The notes beneath the pieces were generated by a model. The model did not search any database and was not told the origin of the DNA. It worked only from the letters and a program-made list of their open reading frames with translations. The translations under genes were made by a program, and so were the position numbers. Positions 6,280 through 13,630 of a stretch of 13,630 nucleotides of DNA are shown piece after piece. This stretch comes from an archaeon. Lineage in GTDB: Archaea > Asgardarchaeota > Hermodarchaeia > Hermodarchaeales > Hermodarchaeaceae. Each line of letters opens with the position of its first letter. Position 1 is the stretch's first letter. Where the stretch lies: positions 1 to 13,630 of the forward strand of contig JABXGX010000197.1 of the NCBI GenBank assembly GCA_016550405.1, read 5' to 3'.

Positions 6280-8556
6280 ATGGACGTAAAACCGAGGACT
6301 AAAACGGCTATCCGTCTAACCCTTAACCTCTTTTTTACCTTCACATTTGCGATTGTGGGATTTCACCTTTTACCACTCTTTACTTGGACTCGACCGAACA
6401 CAAATATTTCGATTCATGCTCTCCTCGGTTTGCTTGCTTTAATGGGTGGTGCAATTGCAAGCCTACGTGCTCGAAGGGATTTACAACTTTCAAAGATTTT
6501 CTTATATTGTGCGTTCTTCTTTTTTGGAATCCTTCACCTAATTGGAGCCATTCTCTTTATGATTGGGTATATTGTTCCTGGCTCAACGATGGCTCCGTTT
6601 CGTCTTGTGGCAAACATGCTTGAAATCGCCATCTTTGTTGGTCTTGTGAGCGCATCGCTTATTATGCAATTATTCAGAAATTTATCAGTTTCAAAATCTG
6701 ATTCTACCAAAATTGGTGGACTTTTGATCACTTCAAGCCTGGCAAGTTATGCTTTCTACTATCTCGTGGTCTTTCCCATACTTCCTATTATTGTTTTAAA
6801 TGCCATAGGGATATACCTTGCTATTGGCATTGTAGGAATGCTAATTGCTGTCTTGTATTTCAATATGCGTTCTGAATTGTTAAGATCTCATTACGATGGT
6901 TTCTGGTTACTCAATGGTCTGGTCCTTTTCCTGTTTATCGCACCATCGTACCTCATTGCTCTAATAACGCCTTTCCATATTTGGGTGATAGCCATTCTAT
7001 TCCTTACCTTTGGAATGGTTTGTCTAAATCTTGCAGTATCGATCCCCCTCGTTCGTTCTACAGGTATGACTGAAACCAATTCTTATCGGTATGCGTTCAT
7101 TCTAAATCTGTTTATCATAATTCCTTTCCTAGTCGCCTTTGTACTGGAATTTCTCTCATCTACTTTGATGGTAGGCTATGAATTATATTTACTAATTCGA
7201 GTAGGGGCAGGTATCATCTCAATTGGGGTTGCACTGCTTCTCTATATGTATTCTAAACAAAAATTCACCCGGAGCTTTATCCCATTAATGCTCGCCTTTG
7301 TAGTATGGGTTATTGTTGATATTACACTCCTTATTTTAGGCCCTCTTTTTTCCCCCTTTCAGGAATCCCTCGTTCCCTACATTGTTGGCTACCTGATTGT
7401 CTTCTTACTACTCGTGACAGCTGTTTATTGGAAGCAGAATCCACCAAGTGTAAAAGAATCAGGTCTTCCTATCCTGCGAATTGTTCTAAGCATCATAGGC
7501 ATCACGATAGCGCTTGTAATTAGCATCGCAATTGAAACCTGGTTAATTATAAACAATCCTGGTACTTTAGCATCTCCTGCTGATCGCATCATTCTTCTCT
7601 GCTTTAGCTTCCTGAACGTGTTCTTATTCACTGTTCTTGGTTACTTCTATCTGAAAGAATCTCGTGGAGAAATTACCATTGAGATTTTAGGACTTAGTTT
7701 CCTTATGCTTTGGATTATTCCTGGTATTTTGAAGGGTATTTTCACAATGTGGGAGTGGGGATGGTGGGCATCCGAATTCCTCCTCTTGGGCGGATTGATG
7801 ATTGGACCCATTATTTTCGGAATCGCCTATTTGCGCGCTTTACGAATCACTGAAGAAACAGAAAAACGAGCAACGCTGTATGCGGATATTTTGGCTCATG
7901 ACATCAGCAATTATCATCAAGCGATTCTAACATCTCTTGAACTAATTGAATTAGAGGATCTCCCCGAAGAAGTACGTGAACAAGCAGTTGAACAAATCCA
8001 TCTTAGCCTTTCCCGTGCTGACCACCTCATCAAGAACGTGCGACGCCTAGGGAAGGTCGAATACATGCCCGAAACCAGTTTTCAGCCACTTGATTTAGTC
8101 ATGTATATTCATCTAGCATTTGACCAAGTCAGCCGAGCTCTCGGTGATGGTGAATTCACTCTAAAATGTGATACTGGCGAAGGTGAAGCCTATGTGGATG
8201 CTAACATGCTTCTTGTGGATCTATTCCAGAACCTTATACGAAATGCCATGGAATATTCGGATAGTAAAAAGGAAATCAAAGTTAAAATCAAACTACTTAA
8301 CAATCGGGATAAACCTTGGTGGGAAATTCAAGTCATTGATTTTGGGCGGGGAATTCCGCCTGAGCAAAAAGCACAGCTCTTCAATCGGTATATGGACGGG
8401 GCTCATGGCTCGGGTCTTGGTTTATCTGTGGTTCGTGCTCTTTCTGAAGCATTTGGTGGATGGGTTGCAGTCCAAGACCGTGTACCAGGAGAGTACCAAA
8501 AGGGTACAGTATTTTTAGTTTACCTCCCAGTGAGTGCCTCTAAATCTTCACAATGA
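6280..8556 (+). CDS. Membrane histidine kinase with about 16 N-terminal helices
   Basis: The 758-residue sensor kinase would autophosphorylate on His and pass the phosphate to a partner. Residues 1-515 are a continuous membrane domain; about sixteen hydrophobic segments can be placed between 11-31 and 497-515. The kinase part follows directly: H-box AHDISNYHQAIL with His540, N-box LFQNLIRNAMEYS with Asn651 and Asn655, G1 box DFGRGIP with Asp687, and G2 box GSGLGLSV at 710-717. The HDxxN form is common in archaeal and related kinases. No PAS, GAF, HAMP or receiver domain is visible, so sensing probably lies within the membrane domain. No response regulator is encoded in the window. The FKBP gene follows after 89 bases. 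Confidence 0.9.
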   Translation: MDVKPRTKTAIRLTLNLFFTFTFAIVGFHLLPLFTWTRPNTNISIHALLGLLALMGGAIASLRARRDLQLSKIFLYCAFFFFGILHLIGAILFMIGYIVPGSTMAPFRLVANMLEIAIFVGLVSASLIMQLFRNLSVSKSDSTKIGGLLITSSLASYAFYYLVVFPILPIIVLNAIGIYLAIGIVGMLIAVLYFNMRSELLRSHYDGFWLLNGLVLFLFIAPSYLIALITPFHIWVIAILFLTFGMVCLNLAVSIPLVRSTGMTETNSYRYAFILNLFIIIPFLVAFVLEFLSSTLMVGYELYLLIRVGAGIISIGVALLLYMYSKQKFTRSFIPLMLAFVVWVIVDITLLILGPLFSPFQESLVPYIVGYLIVFLLLVTAVYWKQNPPSVKESGLPILRIVLSIIGITIALVISIAIETWLIINNPGTLASPADRIILLCFSFLNVFLFTVLGYFYLKESRGEITIEILGLSFLMLWIIPGILKGIFTMWEWGWWASEFLLLGGLMIGPIIFGIAYLRALRITEETEKRATLYADILAHDISNYHQAILTSLELIELEDLPEEVREQAVEQIHLSLSRADHLIKNVRRLGKVEYMPETSFQPLDLVMYIHLAFDQVSRALGDGEFTLKCDTGEGEAYVDANMLLVDLFQNLIRNAMEYSDSKKEIKVKIKLLNNRDKPWWEIQVIDFGRGIPPEQKAQLFNRYMDGAHGSGLGLSVVRALSEAFGGWVAVQDRVPGEYQKGTVFLVYLPVSASKSSQ

Positions 8557-8645
8557 TTTTCTGCTTTTTCTGATTGATTTCAGCGTGAGGGTAATTCACA
8601 AAAAGGGAAAGCGCCTAATGAAACGATACTCAGAAGTGAGTGATT

Positions 8646-8969
8646 ATGTCTGAAGTAAAAAACGGTGATACAGTCCGTGTTCACTATGTTGGTAAATTTC
8701 CAGGAGGCAAAGTCTTTGACACTTCCTTAGAAAAGGAAGCGGTTAGGGCTGGAATATTCAATAAGGGTCGCGATTACAAACCTTTGAAAGTGACCTTAGG
8801 CGCGGGTCAGGTGATAAAAGGGTTTAACGATGCCATTGTCGGAATGAAACCTGGAGAGGAAAAGACAGTGGTTCTCAAACCGGAACAGGCGTATGGGAAG
8901 AAAGGTAACCACCCTATGGCTGGTAAAACCTTAGAATTTCGCATCATCTTAGTGGATATTGTCGAATAA
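8646..8969 (+). CDS. Minimal FKBP-type peptidyl-prolyl cis-trans isomerase
   Basis: The 107-residue protein catalyses cis-trans isomerisation of Xaa-Pro bonds and helps protein folding in the cytoplasm. Family marks are VRVHYVGKFPGGKVFDTS, LGAGQVIKGFNDAIVGMKPGE, PEQAYG and AGKTLEFRIILVDI. The short insertion after FDTS (LEKEAVRAGIFNKGRDYKPL) is typical of archaeal and SlyD-like FKBPs. The chaperone insert-in-flap domain usually found between AYG and AGKTL in those proteins is absent; only about eight residues join them. The usual active-site Trp is replaced by Phe (VIKGF), as in SlyD-like members. GTG 8640 is also in frame, but ATG 8646 with GTGA six bases upstream is preferred. Confidence 0.93.
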   Translation: MSEVKNGDTVRVHYVGKFPGGKVFDTSLEKEAVRAGIFNKGRDYKPLKVTLGAGQVIKGFNDAIVGMKPGEEKTVVLKPEQAYGKKGNHPMAGKTLEFRIILVDIVE

Positions 8970-8998
8970 GGTGAAATTCAGGTAAGGTGCAATGAGTA

Positions 8999-9008
8999 CA
9001 TATAAATA
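8999..9008 (+). promoter_or_regulatory. TATA box for the membrane-anchored HEAT gene
   Basis: CATATAAATA is a strong archaeal TATA match. Initiation about 25 bases downstream is near 9030, only a few bases before ATG 9035. This leaves a normal short leader for ATG 9053 and indicates that the gene is not merely read through from the FKBP gene. Confidence 0.7.
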
Positions 9009-9052
9009 GGGCTTTCAGTGCTCCTTGCACGCTAATGGGGGGTCCCCAAAAC

Positions 9053-10378
9053 ATGTATGCGCCTGAAATCTCGCCAATTCTTAAATACTCACGCTATATC
9101 TTGTGTATCGGTTTCATCATCGCATTTACTGCCTATTTGGTGCCAGCTTATTCGCTCTATATCATCGTTGCAGGTACTGGAATCTTCCTGTTTGGCTTTA
9201 TTGCGCAGGTGTATTTGTACCGTCTGATGAGAAAATACCAAATCAAAACCAGTTTAGGTATAGATTTTCTTTTTCCAGAAATAGATAGTTGGATTGTGTC
9301 TGTTGATTTCATCGCTATGCCAAAAGAGGTTATCCCAACTGAAGCTGATCTCGCTGAAGCAGAAATTGCTGAACTAATACAAGTTATGAAAACTAGTCGG
9401 CGAAAACGCAACAATGCCACAAACCAACTTGCGTCAGGGGGCACAAAGATCATTCCGTATGTCACACAACTCTTGACTGAACAAGAGCCTGAACTCCGAG
9501 CGAAAGCCGCAGCTATTTTACGCCACCTTGGTCCTCGGGCTGAAGAAGCCACATCCGCGTTAATTGAACTGATTAGTGACCCTGAACTTGTTGTTCAGGG
9601 CCAAGTAATCTGTGCACTAGCCCGAATTGGTAAACCCGCCTTTGAGGCAACTCCGTTTCTCGTCGAGCAACTCAAGAACGCTAACGATGATATTCGTATC
9701 TGTTCCTCACTTGCGATTGGTCGAATTAACAAAAAGAAGAAACCTAATACAGAAACCCTTAATGCTCTCACCAAATTATTATCAGATCCTATCCCCTCAG
9801 TTCAGGTGGCCGCGCTCATCAGTCTCCTCGATATGAATGAGAGAGTTGATGATGAAATCGAAATACTCACCAGTTCCCTTCGGAATCCCAACCCCATTCT
9901 AGCTCTTCAATGCGTGCAACATCTAGGCCGGTTCGGTAAAAAGGCTAATGAAGCAGTCCCAGATTTGATTGATGCACTCAAATCAAATCACCCGATTATT
10001 CAAATCATCATCGCGCATACCTTATACAGGATTGGTTATGATCCACTGTTGCTCCTTCGACCTATTCTGACTGCTGCGAAGAATGGGGAAATCTATGTCA
10101 AAATGGAAGCCCTGGATATTCTTAAAGAAATGGGTCCAGCGGCAGAACCCGCGACCCAAGCCTATGTTCGAATGTTGGGGGATAAGAGCACGTTAGTACG
10201 CGTGGTCGCTGTTCGCGGAATATCATTCCTTGGTGAAGCTGGTCGTCCCCTTGCTCCACAACTCCGCCGAGCCTTAGAAGATCCTGCCAAAGCCGTACGA
10301 TATCATGCCGAAGCTGCTCTCAAAGCCTTGGGCGAACCCCTGGTTGAGCCACCACTCCTTGAAGAAGAAGCCGAGTAA
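9053..10378 (+). CDS. Membrane-anchored HEAT-repeat protein
   Basis: From ATG 9053 the protein has 441 residues. Two membrane helices at about 13-31 and 34-56 form a short hairpin, so the rest probably stays on the cytoplasmic side. After a linker, an acidic-then-basic segment (EADLAEAEIAELI, SRRKRN) leads into about nine HEAT repeats at roughly 116-428, for example PELRAKAAAILRHLGPRAEE, DIRICSSLAIGRI and AVRYHAEAALKALG. The C-terminus is acidic (EEEAE). Such solenoids are binding scaffolds; no enzyme motif is seen. GGGGGGT at 9037-9043 sits nine bases before ATG 9053 and would lie inside the frame if ATG 9035 were used, so 9053 is preferred. It has its own TATA box at 8999-9008. Confidence 0.88.
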   Translation: MYAPEISPILKYSRYILCIGFIIAFTAYLVPAYSLYIIVAGTGIFLFGFIAQVYLYRLMRKYQIKTSLGIDFLFPEIDSWIVSVDFIAMPKEVIPTEADLAEAEIAELIQVMKTSRRKRNNATNQLASGGTKIIPYVTQLLTEQEPELRAKAAAILRHLGPRAEEATSALIELISDPELVVQGQVICALARIGKPAFEATPFLVEQLKNANDDIRICSSLAIGRINKKKKPNTETLNALTKLLSDPIPSVQVAALISLLDMNERVDDEIEILTSSLRNPNPILALQCVQHLGRFGKKANEAVPDLIDALKSNHPIIQIIIAHTLYRIGYDPLLLLRPILTAAKNGEIYVKMEALDILKEMGPAAEPATQAYVRMLGDKSTLVRVVAVRGISFLGEAGRPLAPQLRRALEDPAKAVRYHAEAALKALGEPLVEPPLLEEEAE

Positions 10379-10447
10379 GGGTCCTAACTCTTCCGGAGAG
10401 AATAGGCTTAAAACAGCAATTCTCCTTTTCCTTGATGGGAGTTGGTC

Positions 10448-11260
10448 ATGCAGTTAAATCGGAAAGTTCTCCTCGTAATAATACCTTTCATTTGTTTAAC
10501 TAGTGTAAGTAGCAATCCAGTTATCCAAGGACACAAAATGCAGGCATCTTATGGTTACGCCGTGGGTGATGAATTCACCTTCAAGGATCTAACACGATCA
10601 AGTGTTGATGTTAATCAAACACATATCCATGGCGAAACTGAGATCCAATACCACCTCCAGATTACAGCAATCGACGAAAACACCGATGGATACACTATCA
10701 GGTTGATAACCGAAATCTTGGATATCAATTTGGGCTTGCTTCAGTTCAACAATACTGTAATTATGGAGGGACACACACCAATCGTTTCAGGACCACAAGT
10801 CGTATTTACGCATACAACATGGTCAATTCATAGTATCCAATTTAATGAAGATGCAGCTAACTATGCTGAAAACACACAGATGAGTGGAACCATTGAAGAG
10901 GATTCTCTGCTTCATATCTATCATTGGAATCTTTCACGCTATATCCCCGCAAATACCTCAACCTATGATATGGATCTAGATGGCCTTATGGATTCCTTTA
11001 CATCGATTGCTGAATATACAGCTCGGTTCAATGATCAAGGTGTATTGCTTCTGAGGGAGTTTATCACTGATTTCCGATTTGATAATGGAGCACACTACTA
11101 TCGGATTCGACAGATCTCGTTAGTTACTAATACACCTTCAATGACGCCCAGCATTACACCTGAATTGGGATTAGTAATTGGAGTAATTGTAATTGTTACT
11201 ATTGGCCTTGTAATTGTTACCTTGTATTGGTATCGGCGTGTACCGAGTTCTCTAGAGTAA
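10448..11260 (+). CDS. Secreted, C-terminally anchored surface protein of unknown function
   Basis: The 270-residue protein starts with a signal peptide (MQLNRKVLLVIIPFICLTSV, cleavage probably near SSN-P), followed by an extracellular domain of about 215 residues and one membrane helix at about 242-263 (LGLVIGVIVIVTIGLVIVTL) ending in a short basic tail. The ectodomain has four N-glycosylation sequons (NQT, NNT, NLS, NTS) and an opening YAVGDEFTFKD that I associate with uncharacterised archaeal exported proteins. It looks beta-rich; MDLDGLMDSF near 176 could bind calcium, but this is weak. TTG 10442 is in frame, but GGGAG at 10437-10441 is six bases from ATG 10448, which is preferred. Ligand and role are unknown. 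Confidence 0.82.
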   Translation: MQLNRKVLLVIIPFICLTSVSSNPVIQGHKMQASYGYAVGDEFTFKDLTRSSVDVNQTHIHGETEIQYHLQITAIDENTDGYTIRLITEILDINLGLLQFNNTVIMEGHTPIVSGPQVVFTHTTWSIHSIQFNEDAANYAENTQMSGTIEEDSLLHIYHWNLSRYIPANTSTYDMDLDGLMDSFTSIAEYTARFNDQGVLLLREFITDFRFDNGAHYYRIRQISLVTNTPSMTPSITPELGLVIGVIVIVTIGLVIVTLYWYRRVPSSLE

Positions 11261-11281
11261 TCCTTGACGGAAGTAGGTCCA

Positions 11282-12118
11282 CTACTTTCTAAGCTTGAAA
11301 AGGAGAGCTAGATTTTTCCTGAACCATTCTTCTCCCCCTGGAGTTTCCAAGGTCATCGGATGCAAGTGAAACCGAGGATCATTGACGATTTCTGCAAACG
11401 TGTTCTCACTGATATAGCCCAAGCCGATGTTTTCGTGGCGATCAAGACGACTTGATAATGCTGTTTTAGAATCGTTGAGGTGAAACGCTTTCAAATGAGC
11501 CAATCCAATTATCGAATCGAACTGGTCCATTATCCTGCGATATCCTTCAGGTTTGCTCAGATCATATCCCGATGCATAAGCATGGGATGTATCAAAACAG
11601 ACATGAACTCGCTCTGGGAACTCAAGCTGATCCCGAATCGTTGCAATCTGCTCGAAATTACCTCCCAGTAACGATCCACCACCGGCAGTATTCTCAATTA
11701 GTATCTGGACTTTATGCGCTGGCCGTTGATAGAGTAAACGGTTAAGGCTGCTTACTAGTCGTCTGATACCTCGCTTTTCGGTTGAGTTACGATAGGAGCC
11801 AGGATGAAACACCAGATATGGAATGTCCAAAACTTCGCATCGGTCCATTTCAATGAGAAATTCACGTTCTGATTTTTGGCGAATTGTCTTATCAACGCTA
11901 GCCATATTTAGGAGATAAATTGCATGTGCCATGACACATCGAATATTAAATGATTTTACTTCTTGCTTGAACTTGCTGATAGAGTCTTCTTCTAGTGGTT
12001 TGCACTTCCATTGGCCTGGACCTCGGGTAAAAATCTGCATGACTTCAACGCCAAGGTTGTGGGCATTTTTGGGAGAGCCTTTGACCCCACCTGTCACATG
12101 ACACCCTAACAGCCCCAT
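11282..12118 (-). CDS. nfo: Endonuclease IV (AP endonuclease)
   Basis: The 278-residue enzyme cleaves the backbone 5' of abasic sites during base excision repair using three zinc ions. All nine metal ligands of the Escherichia coli enzyme can be matched by eye: His65 (AHAIYLLN), His105 (FHPG), Glu142 (IENTAG), Asp176 and His179 (CFDTSHAYASGYD), His213 (AFHLNDS), Asp226 and His228 (LDRHENIGLG), and Glu258 (LETP). The length equals the family norm and the N-terminus GCHV is canonical, so ATG 12118 is the start although its Shine-Dalgarno motif is weak. The gene is convergent with the surface-protein gene (21 bases apart) and divergent from the transporter. No other repair gene is adjacent. Confidence 0.96.
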   Translation of the reverse strand: MGLLGCHVTGGVKGSPKNAHNLGVEVMQIFTRGPGQWKCKPLEEDSISKFKQEVKSFNIRCVMAHAIYLLNMASVDKTIRQKSEREFLIEMDRCEVLDIPYLVFHPGSYRNSTEKRGIRRLVSSLNRLLYQRPAHKVQILIENTAGGGSLLGGNFEQIATIRDQLEFPERVHVCFDTSHAYASGYDLSKPEGYRRIMDQFDSIIGLAHLKAFHLNDSKTALSSRLDRHENIGLGYISENTFAEIVNDPRFHLHPMTLETPGGEEWFRKNLALLFKLRK

Positions 12119-12164
12119 ACATAACCCACTGCTAACATCGTTTTTGTGTTTAATGGGTATTTCA

Positions 12165-12174
12165 GGATAAAAAC
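12165..12174 (-). promoter_or_regulatory. Candidate TATA box for endonuclease IV
   Basis: The minus strand reads GTTTTTATCC. Initiation about 25 bases downstream would be near 12143, leaving a leader of about 25 bases. The match is moderate, and no equally clear box is seen for the divergent transporter gene. Confidence 0.35.
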
Positions 12175-12259
12175 TGATTCAGAGCAAGCCTTTTGAATAC
12201 CCTCAAATGCAGTAGGACGATATTAGCTCAGAGGGAACCAAAAAAGAAGGTTAGAACTG

Positions 12260-13630
12260 TGACAAACCGGGTTGCCAGGTTCTTTGGTGTTGAGAATGAA
12301 TCCAAACGGGTCCAATACCTGGCAAAAGTCGCCGCAGCTTGGATGCCTCTAGCTGCACTTGCATTTACTATGTCATCAACATTTTATTCGATTTACGTGG
12401 CTACGTTATTGTTTCCAGGAGATATTATCGTTGGATTTGCGTTTGTCGGGATTCTGGCGGCTATATCAATGGGTGCTCAAATCGTTCTAGATTATCCCAC
12501 TGGTGGGATTGGGGACTGGATAGGACAGCGCTGGATACTTTCAGCTTCATATGCCACTTTCAGTCTTGTATTTGCGCTCACAGCAATGGGAGTACTATTT
12601 CCCAACCTTTGGTTCTTCATGATTGTATACATTCTCACAGCTGTGGCAGCAGCATTAAATTCGGGAGCGCTTATGGCGTGGTTTGACAATAACTATCGTG
12701 TTGCAGCCAAAGACCCAGAACGAAAAGCCTACAGTAAGGCACAAGGTCGTATGGGGATGGTATTCCAAACCGCTGCAACAGTAGTACTTATCCCTGGAGC
12801 AATATTAGCCGTGTTTATTGCCCCTACCGGTGTGTTCCTATTCCAAGCTGTACTATGCTTAATTTTATGTATTGTTTCCCTATTTCTATTCCGGGATTCA
12901 ACTGAAGTCATTGAAAACCGTCCTAAACGCTCCTTGAGAAGTTACTTTTCCATTCTCAAGGAGGGTCTCCAATTCAGTGTCTCATCCCGCTTAGTTCTGT
13001 TCTTTCTAATCGGTACTGTATTACTAACAAGCACTGTTCTCGTTTGGGCGGAAATGATTTTATTTTTAATTTACTGGGAGTACCTTGGACAAAATATCGT
13101 GGCTATTGCTGTTTTTCGTACTCTCCTTTTTGGAGTCGGGGTTTTGTGGATTGAACGAGCGGGAATCTGGACGCGAAATCTTGATCCAGGAAAATGGATA
13201 CCTCGAGCAAGATTACTTCAAACCTGTGGACCATTATTTTACTTCGTTTTTTCAGCCATCTACTTTTTTATGCCTCCTTTAGGCGTTTTCATCCCTTTTC
13301 CCTTCATGTATATTCAGCTCTCAACAGTCATTATCTGCTTTGGGTTCATTCTCACTGGTGTATTCAGTTCCTTCAACAACATACTCAATCAGCGTCTTAT
13401 GTTGGATCTTATCCCCGATAAAGTACGTAATGGTATCTATTCCTTGATTCCAACACTCACCCTTATCTTTGCAGTACCTCAGCTTATCCTCTTTGTCCCT
13501 GTGCTAATCCTCTATGGACCAGTTGTTGTATTGTGTGGTTTAGGTGTCATCAGCCTTATCGGTGTGATCATCACTGCACTTGGGCTGAAAGAAGCTAAGG
13601 TTACTCCGCAAGCTCTGGACAAAGAGATTG
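12260..13630 (+). CDS. MFS-type transporter, cut by the window end, apparent frame offset near its start
   Basis: The frame open from 12301 to the window end (13630) encodes a polytopic protein of the major facilitator type, with about ten or more hydrophobic segments. From ATG 12343, the loop between helices 2 and 3 reads YPTGGIGDWIGQRW at 51-64, matching MFS motif A (G-x-x-x-D-x-x-G-x-R). A charged central region (WFDNNYRVAAKDPERKAYSK) and a long cytoplasmic link (RPKRSLRSYFSILKEGL) are also typical. Substrate is unknown. The natural start may be GTG 12260, preceded by AAGG, reading TNRVARFFGVEN; this is one base out of frame with the main ORF, where I read TGA at 12298-12300. Either a base is missing near 12295 or translation starts at ATG 12343. 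The true C-terminus is probably only slightly beyond the window. Confidence 0.82.

Noticed and set aside
10397..10425. Inverted repeat GAGAAT/ATTCTC followed by a T-rich stretch as a terminator
   Set aside because: The stem is six base pairs with a loop of about 15 bases; too weak to separate the two plus-strand genes with confidence.
11187..11220. Direct repeat TTGTAATTGTTAC at 11187-11199 and 11208-11220
   Set aside because: It lies in the codons of the low-complexity membrane helix (VIVIVTIGLVIVT), with a spacing of exactly seven codons, so coding explains it.
12339..12686. 115-codon plus-strand frame with a TTG start inside the transporter
   Set aside because: It is the +1 shadow of the MFS frame, rich in Cys, Ser and His, while the overlapping frame shows motif A and membrane helices and stays open to the window end.
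1..13630. CRISPR array, tRNA or rRNA gene, insertion sequence or phage genes
   Set aside because: No regularly spaced repeats, cloverleaf with CCA-proximal arm, conserved rRNA stretch, transposase or integrase motif was found on either strand by eye.

Overview
The window looks like chromosomal DNA of an archaeon, and an Asgard archaeon (Thorarchaeota-like) is my best guess. Direct signs are TATA/BRE-type promoters about 25 bases upstream of several starts, Shine-Dalgarno motifs matching the archaeal GGAGGTGATC consensus, compact genes on both strands, and many lineage-specific polytopic membrane and HEAT-repeat proteins beside widely conserved enzymes. The placement is inference from gene content and style; there is no rRNA or other phylogenetic marker here.

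Layout. A possible gene tail occupies 1-71. A type-B carboxylesterase (166-1875, minus) faces a six-helix membrane protein (2196-2774, plus) across a 320-base divergent region that contains a perfect 12-bp inverted repeat. A 4-oxalocrotonate tautomerase-like protein follows on the minus strand (2881-3087), then about 440 bases without a convincing gene. Next comes a minus-strand cluster, in transcription order: a small HEAT-repeat protein (5968-5480), a small membrane protein (5379-5026), a cysteine-rich protein with V4R-like ending (4898-4170) and a second membrane protein (4128-3532). Divergent from it on the plus strand are a histidine kinase with about 16 membrane helices (6280-8556), a minimal FKBP prolyl isomerase (8646-8969), a membrane-anchored HEAT-repeat protein (9053-10378) and a secreted, C-terminally anchored glycoprotein-like protein (10448-11260). 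Endonuclease IV (12118-11282, minus) and an MFS transporter that leaves the window (12260 to the end, plus) close the region.

How the genes may work together. The confident functions (AP-site repair, ester hydrolysis, prolyl isomerisation, tautomerisation, transport, sensing) do not form one known pathway. The part most likely to hide something undescribed is 3532-11260: two HEAT-repeat proteins, one soluble and one membrane-tethered, flank a many-helix sensor kinase, with small membrane proteins and a Cys-rich protein next to it. No response regulator is visible. Whether these genes work together is a hypothesis only.

Annotation notes. Three minus-strand genes appear to start at TTG, each with a well placed Shine-Dalgarno motif (1875, 4128, 5968). 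The MFS transporter appears to carry a one-base frame offset close to its start. No tRNA, rRNA, CRISPR array, insertion sequence or phage gene was recognised.
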